Below, in pieces: positions 51,978-60,215 of a stretch of DNA of 64,000 bases. The notes below the pieces were generated by a model. The model searched no databases, was not told where the DNA came from, and worked only from the letters and a program-made list of their open reading frames with translations. This stretch comes from Prevotella sp. GTDB taxonomy: Bacteria > Bacteroidota > Bacteroidia > Bacteroidales > Bacteroidaceae. Each line of letters begins with the position of its first letter. Within the stretch, counting starts at the first letter, position 1. The stretch lies in the NCBI GenBank assembly GCA_017619375.1, contig JAFZSL010000007.1:62001-126000 (forward strand). The letters are read 5' to 3'. A program made the position numbers and the translations under genes.

Positions 51978-52367
51978 CTATAACCATCTATATTTGATTA
52001 TGACCTGCTTGAATATGGGGATGTCGGAGACAGAAGCGAACAACTTCATGCATGCACGGAACTTGATGACGTCTGAACCGAAAAGACCATAGACATCATG
52101 GCTCATTGTTGCTTCGGTTGCTTCGACCAACCTCTCCCTGAGGACGGGATGCTCAATGTAGGCATAGGCTTCCTCTCTGCCATTGATTCCGTAGAATTCT
52201 GATAGATAAGAGTGCCCAAGCCCCTTTAGCTGTGGAAAGACATACCACATCCAATGAGTACGCTTATGACCATTGCGAATCTCTTGAAGAGCAGTCTCAT
52301 AGGTGCTCATGTTGTCATATATACCCCCAGAGTTTTGTGCGTTAAGGTAGCGTTGTAGATAAAACAT
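51978..52367 (-). CDS. DUF1810 family protein
   Basis: A 129-residue soluble protein of the DUF1810 family. The core reads YLNAQ...YETALQEIRNGHKRTHWMWYVFPQLKGLGHS, which is diagnostic, and ends with helices around HPVLRERLVEA and SDVIKFRACMKLF. Function is unknown; the family is helical and is often mobile between genomes. I choose ATG 52367, preceded by GGCAAGAA, because the longer GTG reading (52439) adds a polar stretch not found in the family. It is a single gene. Confidence 0.85.
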   Translation of the reverse strand: MFYLQRYLNAQNSGGIYDNMSTYETALQEIRNGHKRTHWMWYVFPQLKGLGHSYLSEFYGINGREEAYAYIEHPVLRERLVEATEATMSHDVYGLFGSDVIKFRACMKLFASVSDIPIFKQVIIKYRWL

Positions 52368-52550
52368 TTCTTGCCGATTGTTATTTTGTTGATGACTTGT
52401 TGAAATATAGGATTGTTTGAAGCTATAAGCTTTTGTCACTCATGTTTTTTAGTTATTTGTTCGTTTGAAAGAAGTTTGATAATTAGGAATTATATCAATA
52501 ATAGTATCGAATTAAGAATAATTAACCAAGACAGGGTCCTTTATCTAACT

Positions 52551-52588
52551 ACTTACCCCCCGCTGTACTTGGATAGCGGGGGATAAGT
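52551..52588 (-). terminator. Hairpin after the GH9 gene, probable end of the beta-glucan operon
   Basis: ACTTACCCCCCGCT pairs with AGCGGGGGATAAGT (one mismatch) around a 10-base loop. There is no T run on the minus strand, so termination may need Rho or the hairpin may protect the 3' end. Confidence 0.5.
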
Positions 52589-52619
52589 TAGGGGGATGGA
52601 TGGGAAGTCTTTTATGCGG

Positions 52620-54974
52620 CTATCTGATGGAATACAAATAACCCATTAGTGCCATTTTCCCGCGCATGGTCTCACGTGGTGTGAATTCGCCGTTCACCCA
52701 CATGTAACGTTGGTTGAAATATGACTCCTGGCGTGGCCATCCGCCATCGTTCCACGAAGGATAACAACGGTTGAGAAGTATGCGAGCGTCGCCGCCATTG
52801 CCGGGAGACCATGTTTCAGTGCCGTTGAAGGGTGTCTGGCCGGGATGCGTACCGGGTGCACCATCGTTCCTGCCGGTAGTGTACACATCGGTGATGTGGC
52901 GCTCGCCAAGACCGGTCATCTCCACGATGTTGCCGGGGTTGCGACCAAGGCTCCACCCAGCTTCGGTATACATCACGTGTTCGAGTTCACTGCGACGGCC
53001 TTTGTCCGCGGCTATGTAATGGGCAAGCATCACCAATTGGAGGTTCTGTGATGTCTGCCAACGGCTGTCGTTGGCGGCACGGCGCGATGGGCGGAGAGCG
53101 GAATGGCTGATGTTGTATGAGGTGGCTTGGGCGTTGACGCTCTGTTTCAGGTTCTCATACAATTCACCATAGTGACGGGCATGAGGACAAACCAAGTAGG
53201 CGGCTGCAGCCCAGAGTTGGCAGAATCCCACTTCGCCGGCCTTGAACTCATTGGTGACATTGGCCACGAAGAATCCTTGGCGTCCTTTGTTGAAAAGCAG
53301 TGAATTACCATCCTTAATCATGCTTTCCTCAGCCATGACACGCTCCCATTGCTCGTCGCCTGTCACATTATAGAGGTAGGCGGCAGCCATCTGCTTGAAG
53401 TCGCGGCCTCGCATGCTGATGCTCCCCACGTCCTGCATGTCGTCGAGTTGTTGGTTCTCTTGACGGCTGGCATAGCGGTAGGCTTTGATGGCTTCGTCAG
53501 TGTAATATTGGCGCAAAGTATCGTTGCCTTGGATGCGGAATGCCTCGGCCATCACGGCGCAGTTGGCGGCGTTGGCCCATGCGGCCATCGTGGTGCAACC
53601 GGCTTGGAACATTACCGACCAGTCGTTGCAGGGATTGGTCACCCCCTGCGAATAGCCTTCGCGGTCGCGGATGCTGAGGAAGAAGTCTGCCTCGTTGCGA
53701 GCTTCGTCGATGATGTCGGGGATGCCGTTTCCGCTCTCACGGATGCCGAGGTTGTCGTCATTGATTTTTCCTCCTGAAAGAATATAGGGCAGTAGCATGT
53801 CATAAATGTTGCTCACATGGGCCAGGTGGCGGTCCCAGTCGAAGGCGTCGGAGTGCCCGCCTCGCACTTCTGTGTTGACGGGGTTACCGGGAAGGCGATG
53901 CTGCCAGAAGATGGACTGCTTCAAGGGTTTGAAGTGGGGCTCGTCCCACACGTCGGTGCGTAACGCTCGCCATTCTTGGCACCAGGGATGGAAGTCGGTC
54001 TTGTAGACGGTGAAACCTTTCGGGTCTTCCTCGGGGATGAACTGAGGCTGACGGGGGACGGGGAAGACGTGCTCAGGGTCGTTGGGTTCGCCCAAGCGCA
54101 TATAGTAGTAGCCTCGGACGGAATAATGGAAGGGCTCGAAATAGACATCGGAAGAGATGTCGAAGTCCATGCTGCAACCCACGTCTTCCACCACGAGGCG
54201 GTAACGACCGGGTTGGACACCCTTGAAATCGATGTTCCAAACGTCAGTGCCTACAAGGTTCTTGCCACCGGCTTCCTTTTCCGACTCGCTGGCCTTCTTC
54301 CAGAATCTCACCACACCGGCATTTTGCTTCTTGCGGGTGTTCACTTGGTAGAGCCACACCTTGCGTCCTTCCCAAGGCTTGTAATCACGTGAACCACCGT
54401 CGCCAAGCCATTGGTAGAGGTCGGCGGAGTGGAGGGCTTCCCTTGGTGAGTAGCCGATAATGTTCACATGGATGGCTTCCGAGGGCGTGTTCCATATGTC
54501 GAAACGGATACTGGCAGATGATTGGTCACTACCGATGCCATCGGGAATGGTTACGGTGTAGGTGCGGCCTTGGCGCATGGAACGGGGTAGATGAAGAAAC
54601 AGCCAGTGGTCCAATTCGCTTGTCAGCGTGTTATCGGTGTTCATCGGCTTTGACTTGCGCCACACTTCCAATGGCTGACTTTCGCCAAATGCGGAATCGT
54701 CGGGAGAACTGATGCGCCAAAGTGACGCTTGCTGGGCTTCTGAAACTTTCAGCCTTTCACCGAACACGAAGAGTGTGTCGTCGCCTTCTGCGAAGGAATG
54801 GCCGAGATAGGCGCTTGGGCCAGTGCCGTCATCTCGGTAATGTACTTCACCATCACGGAAATGCACCATGAGGTAGTCTTTGTCAATTACTTTCAATTCC
54901 AACAACTTCGTGGCATGTGTCGGAGTGGTCATGGCCAACAATAAGACCAACAACGTAATGTATTGTCTTTTCAT
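52620..54974 (-). CDS. Glycoside hydrolase family 9 endoglucanase
   Basis: Exported beta-glucanase of 784 residues with signal peptide (about 1-21). An N-terminal Ig-like domain (about 165-275, with INIIGYSPREA-like start) precedes the alpha/alpha-six barrel. The GH9 nucleophile-site motif reads GGHSDAFDWD (372-381), keeping the two catalytic Asp residues (376, 379) of the usual YDAGD motif in a divergent setting. LGRNPGNIVEMTGLGERH and the C-terminal VNGEFTPRETMRGKMALMG with the acid Glu complete the site. Beta-1,4 cleavage in cellulose, mixed-linkage glucan or xyloglucan is expected. It ends a gene run with a GH3 enzyme and an exported protein, whose gene stops 11 bases upstream. Confidence 0.87.
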   Translation of the reverse strand: MKRQYITLLVLLLAMTTPTHATKLLELKVIDKDYLMVHFRDGEVHYRDDGTGPSAYLGHSFAEGDDTLFVFGERLKVSEAQQASLWRISSPDDSAFGESQPLEVWRKSKPMNTDNTLTSELDHWLFLHLPRSMRQGRTYTVTIPDGIGSDQSSASIRFDIWNTPSEAIHVNIIGYSPREALHSADLYQWLGDGGSRDYKPWEGRKVWLYQVNTRKKQNAGVVRFWKKASESEKEAGGKNLVGTDVWNIDFKGVQPGRYRLVVEDVGCSMDFDISSDVYFEPFHYSVRGYYYMRLGEPNDPEHVFPVPRQPQFIPEEDPKGFTVYKTDFHPWCQEWRALRTDVWDEPHFKPLKQSIFWQHRLPGNPVNTEVRGGHSDAFDWDRHLAHVSNIYDMLLPYILSGGKINDDNLGIRESGNGIPDIIDEARNEADFFLSIRDREGYSQGVTNPCNDWSVMFQAGCTTMAAWANAANCAVMAEAFRIQGNDTLRQYYTDEAIKAYRYASRQENQQLDDMQDVGSISMRGRDFKQMAAAYLYNVTGDEQWERVMAEESMIKDGNSLLFNKGRQGFFVANVTNEFKAGEVGFCQLWAAAAYLVCPHARHYGELYENLKQSVNAQATSYNISHSALRPSRRAANDSRWQTSQNLQLVMLAHYIAADKGRRSELEHVMYTEAGWSLGRNPGNIVEMTGLGERHITDVYTTGRNDGAPGTHPGQTPFNGTETWSPGNGGDARILLNRCYPSWNDGGWPRQESYFNQRYMWVNGEFTPRETMRGKMALMGYLYSIR

Positions 54975-54985
54975 ATGTAATAGGA

Positions 54986-55810
54986 TTACCTGATCATATC
55001 GATAATGTCAGTGGGTAGCTGCTGGGAGTTGACTAATTCTCCAGTCGGTTTATAGATATTGACCGTGGGTGTGAAATATTGCACGTTGAAGAATTCAAAG
55101 TCGTCGGTGGATTGGTAGGGGGATTCGGAGAATACCGTGGATGAAGTGGTGATGAGGTAGTGCTGCGCCATCTCGAATTCAGCCATCATCAGCATGTTGG
55201 AAAGTGGGGACAGCACTGCCACAGGCATTTCGCCACGCATCAGCTGAGTCTTTCCCGAAGGACATTGGATGAGAAGGGTGGAGACTATGCCATGGACCGT
55301 GCCGGTGTATTCCTGCACTTGCAAGGCCAACACGGGGACGCCTTTCCTCATTCGCCGCGTGATGCGCTGGTTTGTCTTTTTGTCGGTGTACACGGAGTCG
55401 CGAACCTCTACGTTGCGGAAGATGTGGATGTCGAGGGCCATTTGCTCGCCGTAATTGTTGGCATCTTGATGGAACACTCGGTAGGAGTTGTTGTTTTCAT
55501 CGCAAATCCAGAGGTCGATGAAGGTGAAGTCTTGGTCGGGCTTCTGGGGTTGCGGGACGACAAAGACATAATACTGAGTGTCGGCTCCAAGGTCGGAGTT
55601 GTCGGGAGTAATCACCGTGCTGTTGTATAAGTCTGCATCATCGAATTGGTAATATTGCTCTTCAGGAAAGAATTGGTGGTCGAAATAATATTTTGCGGGA
55701 ATGGCGGTTTGGGGCAAACCTTTTGCCTGCATTGACTTGATGGCGCTTTCTTGTGCGTATAACGAGCTGGTGATTGCCAACAATACACTAATGATAATTG
55801 TTTTTTTCAT
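54986..55810 (-). CDS. Hypothetical exported protein in the beta-glucan locus
   Basis: A 274-residue protein with signal peptide (MKKTIIISVLLAITSSLYAQ). The mature chain is predicted mostly beta with Tyr/Phe/Gln-rich strands (YYFDHQFFPEEQYYQFDD, FFNVQYFTPTVNIYKPTGELV). There is no lipobox, catalytic motif or recognised domain. Lying between GH3 and GH9 genes it may bind or process glucan products in the periplasm, but nothing in the sequence proves it. Confidence 0.7.
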   Translation of the reverse strand: MKKTIIISVLLAITSSLYAQESAIKSMQAKGLPQTAIPAKYYFDHQFFPEEQYYQFDDADLYNSTVITPDNSDLGADTQYYVFVVPQPQKPDQDFTFIDLWICDENNNSYRVFHQDANNYGEQMALDIHIFRNVEVRDSVYTDKKTNQRITRRMRKGVPVLALQVQEYTGTVHGIVSTLLIQCPSGKTQLMRGEMPVAVLSPLSNMLMMAEFEMAQHYLITTSSTVFSESPYQSTDDFEFFNVQYFTPTVNIYKPTGELVNSQQLPTDIIDMIR

Positions 55811-55833
55811 TTTTATTTTTTTTATAAGGATAT

Positions 55834-55855
55834 GATTATGATTTGATTATGATTT
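55834..55855. repeat. 11-base tandem duplication upstream of the hypothetical exported gene
   Basis: Two exact copies of GATTATGATTT. It lies in the 93-base leader region between the GH3 stop and the next gene. Confidence 0.5.
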
Positions 55856-55903
55856 GATGTCTTTGTAATGGTCTATCCAAGGCAGAATGTTGGACTCGTT
55901 GGA

Positions 55904-58207
55904 TTAGTCCAAGACGAATGTCTTGCTTTGCAAGTCTTCGCTGTTGGGACCTACCATCAATGTGAACTCCCCTGGTTCGGCTACATGACGCAAGTCGGCA
56001 TTGTAAAACTTAAGCAATTCCTCGTCCACTTCGAAGGTTACGGTCTTTTGTTCCCCGGGTTCGAGGTGGATGCGGCGGAAGCCTTTCAACTCCTTGATGG
56101 GGCGGGCGATGGAGGCGGTGGTGTCGTGGATGTACATCTGCACGATTTCATCTCCGGCTCGACGCCCGGTGTTTTTCACCGTCACCTTTGCTTCAAGTTT
56201 GCCACCGAAATGGAGCTTGTCGCTGCTGAGTGATAGCGGTCCATACTCGAAGGTGGTGTAGGTCAAGCCATAGCCGAAGGGGAACACGGCGCTGCCGTCG
56301 ATGTCGGTGTAATTGGTGGCGTATTTGCTAAACCATTTGTTGGTGGGACGACCGGTAGCCATATGGTTGTAATAGAATGGTTCCTGCCCGGTGACCTGGG
56401 GGAAAGAGGTGGTGAGTTTTCCACTGGGACTGGCATCACCGAAGAGGACGTCGCAGATGGCATCGCCACCTTCGCTGCCTCCGAACCATACGTTGAGAAT
56501 GGCGGGGATGTTGTCTTTCTCCCATTTCATCACCACTGGCCGACCGGTGAAATAGACCACCACCACGGGTTTGCCTGTGGCCTTCAACGCCTTCAACAAG
56601 CGCTGTTGCGTCCCAGGGAGGTTGAGGTCGGAGCGGCTGGCACTCTCGCCTGTCATCTCCTGTGACTCGCCGATGGCGGCAATGATGACATCGGCATCGG
56701 CAACTGTCTGGAGAGCCTCGTTGAGCAACTCCGTTTCAGAACGTGGGTCGCGGATGCCCGTGTCAAAGACTTCCCAGTTGGCTTCTATCTGCTCGTCCTC
56801 GTGAATATTGCTGCCTTTGGCGTAGACTACCTCGGCATTCTGGCCAAGGGCGTGGCGCATGCTCTCCAAAAGGGTGGAAAACTCATTGGGGTTGGTGTTG
56901 GCAGTGGGTGCCCAGTTACCGCGCATGTTCTTTGGGGCATGGGCCATGGGACCTACAAGGGCGATTTTTCCTTTCTTTTCAAGAGGAAGCAAGTTGTTGT
57001 CGTTCTTCAACAGCACGAAACTCTCTGCCGCTATCTTGCGGGCAAGTGCACGTGAGGCGTCGGTGTAGAGCACGTCTTTCTGCTTCTTCGTGGGAAGGCT
57101 GCAGTAGCGGTAGGGGTCTTCGAAAAGTCCCAGGTCCCATTTGGCTTCCAGCATCCGTCGGCATGCGATGTCTATTTGGTTCTCGGTCACCAGACCTTCT
57201 TCCAATGATTTCTTCAGCGTACCCACGAAACCACGGGAGCACATGTCGAAGTCGGTGCCTGCAGCCAAGGCACGGGCAGAACAGGCTTGAAGGTCGCCAC
57301 AACCCCATGCTTTCATCTCGCCAATCGAACCATAGTCGGTCACCACGAATCCATTGAAATTCCACTCATTGCGCAAAAGGGTGGTCAATAGCCAGCCACT
57401 GGCGGTGGCGGGTTCGTAGTCAATGGTGTTGAAGGAGGACATTACACTGCCGACACCGGCATCGACGGCGGCGCGGTAGGGGGCGAGATAGTCATTATAC
57501 ATCCTTACACGGCTCATATCGGTCACATTGTAGTCCAAACCTGATTCCGAGGCACCATAAAGGGCGAAATGCTTCACGCATGCCATCACCTCGTCGGGGG
57601 CATAGCGTCCTCCTTGTCGTTTGTCACCTTGATAACCCATTACCATGGCTTTGGCTACGGCACTCCCCAAGAAGGGGTCTTCGCCGGCACTCTCGGCTAT
57701 GCGCCCCCAGCGGGCGTCGCGGCAGATGTCAACCATGGGACTATAGACCCATGGGATGCCGTCTGCCGTGGCTTCAATGGCAGCTGTGCGAGCGGCCAAC
57801 TCCACCATATCCATATCCCATGTGCACGACATGGCAAGGGGGATGGGGAAGATGGTGTGATAGCCGTGGATGACATCAAGGCCGAACAACAGCGGGATGC
57901 CAAGACGGGAGTGTTCCACGGCATATTGCTGCACCTCGCGAATGCGATCTACGCCCATCAGGCTGAGGAAACCGCCCACCTCGCCGTTGAGGATGGACTG
58001 GTCTTCAACGCCTTTCTGACCGATGCCGGTGTTCAACTGCCCGGCATCGAGCAGGTTGAGTTGCCCGATTTTCTCATCAAGAGTCATGCGCGACATCAAA
58101 TCGTTGATGAATTCTTCTTTGCTTTGCGTGATCTTCTTGGGCTTCTTCGCCCATATGGCGGTTGGAAGCAGCAATGCGGCAATCAAGGCCAACAATGTCT
58201 TTTTCAT
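55904..58207 (-). CDS. Glycoside hydrolase family 3 beta-glucosidase (BglX type)
   Basis: Exported exo-glucosidase, 767 residues, signal peptide about 1-20. The GH3 N-terminal barrel carries the nucleophile Asp291 in GFVVTDYGSIGEM, KHF with the substrate-binding Lys212-His213, and RDARWGRIAES; the C-terminal alpha/beta domain (about 385-600) and a fibronectin type III-like domain (about 660-767) follow. Asp-Tyr after the nucleophile, rather than the more usual Asp-Trp, separates it from the second GH3 in the locus. Expected to release glucose from short beta-glucan oligosaccharides in the periplasm. Transcribed after the DUF6377 regulator (49-base gap). Confidence 0.92.
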   Translation of the reverse strand: MKKTLLALIAALLLPTAIWAKKPKKITQSKEEFINDLMSRMTLDEKIGQLNLLDAGQLNTGIGQKGVEDQSILNGEVGGFLSLMGVDRIREVQQYAVEHSRLGIPLLFGLDVIHGYHTIFPIPLAMSCTWDMDMVELAARTAAIEATADGIPWVYSPMVDICRDARWGRIAESAGEDPFLGSAVAKAMVMGYQGDKRQGGRYAPDEVMACVKHFALYGASESGLDYNVTDMSRVRMYNDYLAPYRAAVDAGVGSVMSSFNTIDYEPATASGWLLTTLLRNEWNFNGFVVTDYGSIGEMKAWGCGDLQACSARALAAGTDFDMCSRGFVGTLKKSLEEGLVTENQIDIACRRMLEAKWDLGLFEDPYRYCSLPTKKQKDVLYTDASRALARKIAAESFVLLKNDNNLLPLEKKGKIALVGPMAHAPKNMRGNWAPTANTNPNEFSTLLESMRHALGQNAEVVYAKGSNIHEDEQIEANWEVFDTGIRDPRSETELLNEALQTVADADVIIAAIGESQEMTGESASRSDLNLPGTQQRLLKALKATGKPVVVVYFTGRPVVMKWEKDNIPAILNVWFGGSEGGDAICDVLFGDASPSGKLTTSFPQVTGQEPFYYNHMATGRPTNKWFSKYATNYTDIDGSAVFPFGYGLTYTTFEYGPLSLSSDKLHFGGKLEAKVTVKNTGRRAGDEIVQMYIHDTTASIARPIKELKGFRRIHLEPGEQKTVTFEVDEELLKFYNADLRHVAEPGEFTLMVGPNSEDLQSKTFVLD

Positions 58208-58256
58208 ATGATTTCAAATGATGATTTGTGTATTTGTATGAAGGAAAAAAGTGTTC

Positions 58257-59924
58257 TTACTTCGGCATTCCAATCTCCTTGACCCTGCGCTCAAACTCTT
58301 CCCTGTTGCCTATGGAGCCGTTTTTGATGCGGGCGCGATAATTGTATATCGTGTTGACGGAATAATGGAGGAATTCGGCTATCTTCGACGAGTCGTCAAT
58401 GCCAAGGCGGATGAGTGCGAAGATGCGGAGGTCGGTGGTCAGACGGTCCTTCTCCTTGGGGTGGATTTGTACCTCGGGTGTCAACAGGGCGTTGAAATCA
58501 TCGACGAAGTTGGGGAAAAGATGGAGGAAGGCGGAGTCGAAACTTTGGTTCAGTTCTTCCACGTCGCGGTCCTTCTGTTCTGACGATTTGGACATCTGCA
58601 ACACATCGGCCAACTCATTCTTCTTGATTTTCTTGTTCACCATCTTGCGGTAACTGTCGAGCTTGTCCACGTATTGGGCGCAAAGGGCGAGGAAGCGGCC
58701 GATATATTCGTCCTTCACCTTGTTGGCGTCGTTGAGTTGGGAGTTTACCACGGCCAACTGCTCGTTGGTGGATGAAAGTTGGACATTGGCGGAAGTCAAC
58801 TCATCATTAAGGGCCGCCAATTTCGCGTTGGTGTCGTGGAGGGCATTACGTGCTACACCCAACTGCCGGTTTCTCCGATGGAGGAAGAACAGTACGCCGA
58901 GAAGCAAAACACCGAGTACGCTGATGGCACACAGCATCAGCCACAACTGATGGGTGGTGCGCTCACTCTTGGTCTTGTAGTTCTTGGCTATCTCGTTGAG
59001 CAAGGGTGAAATCTGCCATTGGCGCTGGCGTGAGCCATATCGTCCGGCGCAGTCGCTCGTGTAGCTGATGTAGCGGTACGCTCGGTCGATGTCACCCTGG
59101 AGCATCAGTTGGTTGGCCAACTCCCACATCGACCCTTGGTCCAACACTCCGTTGCGCACATCGGCAAGCACTGACTCGCAAAGCCATTTCATCATCTCTA
59201 TGGAGTCGCCCTTCGCTTTGTAGTCAAGGTAGCGGTAAAGAGCTACAAGGGCAAAGGGATGACTGCCTCGTTCCACCGTCTTCATCCAAAGGTCGTTCAC
59301 TTCCAACGCTGCGTCAAAGTCGCCTTTGGAGTTCAATGCCAACTCGCGATGGGAGAAACAGTCTGGGTCGTCGGGGGGAAGAGTCTCTAACATCAGTTGC
59401 TCATAATGGCCGGCCTCTTGATAATAGTGGTCGCGCATGTTGTCCAAGCGGGTGTAGTAGGCCAGTTCGTTATAGACGTTGTTGCGGGCGCGGTAATATT
59501 CTCCAAGGGCTTCTTTGTTCAACCCCTCAGTGTTGATGCTGTCGAGTGTGAGAAGTGCTTCGTCATACATGCCGATGTTCGAGCAGCGCAAGGCCATCAT
59601 CGAACGGCAGCGGACACCTTCGGAACGGTCGCCCAATTCATCGGCAAGGCGTATGCCTTCGCGTAAAAAGAAAATGGCGGAGTCACTGACAAAGGGCCGA
59701 TACAACTCATAGAGCAGCAGTGCCGATTCATATTTGGCGGCAGTCTGCCTTGCAGCGGCATAAGCGTTCCTGGCTTCGGTGATACGAGTTTCACGCTTGC
59801 CCACATAATCTGGGGATTGCTTGATAGCAGCATCGATTTCTTCCAACATCTGGAACAGCTCTTTTTCTTGAGAAAAAACCGGCACGGACAATACAAGACA
59901 GAACAATATGAGGAGCTTACGCAT
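58257..59924 (-). CDS. DUF6377 transmembrane regulator (TPR sensor, LuxR-like HTH)
   Basis: Membrane-spanning regulator, 555 residues. A signal peptide (about 1-18) leads to a periplasmic helical TPR-type region (20-325), one membrane helix (about 328-350), a cytoplasmic coiled coil with NDELTSANVQLSSTNEQLA (about 370-400) and a C-terminal DUF6377 region ending in a helix-turn-helix (SKIAEFLHYSVNTIYNYRARIKN, about 507-529). Such one-component proteins commonly sit in Bacteroidetes polysaccharide loci and resemble SusR in logic: sugar sensed in the periplasm, gene activation in the cytoplasm. Here the target is likely the beta-glucan locus around it. A consensus promoter precedes it. Confidence 0.85.
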   Translation of the reverse strand: MRKLLILFCLVLSVPVFSQEKELFQMLEEIDAAIKQSPDYVGKRETRITEARNAYAAARQTAAKYESALLLYELYRPFVSDSAIFFLREGIRLADELGDRSEGVRCRSMMALRCSNIGMYDEALLTLDSINTEGLNKEALGEYYRARNNVYNELAYYTRLDNMRDHYYQEAGHYEQLMLETLPPDDPDCFSHRELALNSKGDFDAALEVNDLWMKTVERGSHPFALVALYRYLDYKAKGDSIEMMKWLCESVLADVRNGVLDQGSMWELANQLMLQGDIDRAYRYISYTSDCAGRYGSRQRQWQISPLLNEIAKNYKTKSERTTHQLWLMLCAISVLGVLLLGVLFFLHRRNRQLGVARNALHDTNAKLAALNDELTSANVQLSSTNEQLAVVNSQLNDANKVKDEYIGRFLALCAQYVDKLDSYRKMVNKKIKKNELADVLQMSKSSEQKDRDVEELNQSFDSAFLHLFPNFVDDFNALLTPEVQIHPKEKDRLTTDLRIFALIRLGIDDSSKIAEFLHYSVNTIYNYRARIKNGSIGNREEFERRVKEIGMPK

Positions 59925-59958
59925 ATTATGTTACATATTGTGGTTGCATAGATGGGTA

Positions 59959-59989
59959 CAAAGATAGTGCAAGCAAAACACAATACAAA
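59959..59989 (-). promoter_or_regulatory. Consensus promoter for the DUF6377 regulator
   Basis: Minus strand TTTG (59989-59986), 19 bases, TATCTTTG (59966-59959), 35 bases before the ATG at 59924. Confidence 0.75.
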
Positions 59990-60094
59990 ACAAATATTCT
60001 TTTTTTTGTTTTTATTGTTTAGGCACAGCCTTTTTTCGCGAAGCAATTTTACAAAACTTTTTCATTTATCGTTAGCTCTTGTTGTGGTCTTATC

Positions 60095-60107
60095 GCCCCT
60101 TCGGGGC
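60095..60107. repeat. Short perfect hairpin
   Basis: GCCCC-TTC-GGGGC, immediately followed by TGG-TTTT-ACCA, a second small hairpin. They stand 44 bases from the GH3 terminator. They could be part of the regulator's upstream region, but no function is evident. Confidence 0.4.
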
Positions 60108-60150
60108 TGGTTTTACCAGTTTCGGTAGGTGGGAAATTTCAGTAAAATAA

Positions 60151-60172
60151 GAGGGCGACCTCTGTCGCCCTC
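60151..60172 (-). terminator. Rho-independent terminator after the GH16-GH3 genes
   Basis: Nine-base perfect stem GAGGGCGAC/GTCGCCCTC with a four-base loop, followed on the minus strand by TTATTTTACT. It separates the binding-protein/GH16/GH3 transcript from the regulator. Confidence 0.85.
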
Positions 60173-60215
60173 GATGGATTGGGACTCATACTCCTATGAA
60201 TCTATAATACCTAAT

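Noticed and set aside
52368-52439. N-terminal extension of the DUF1810 protein from GTG 52439
   Set aside because: The added 24 residues are polar and not family-like; ATG 52367 has a better ribosome site.
55890-55912. TTGGACT/AGTCCAA hairpin at the end of the first GH3 gene considered as a terminator
   Set aside because: Short stem overlapping the stop codon, with no T run on the minus strand.
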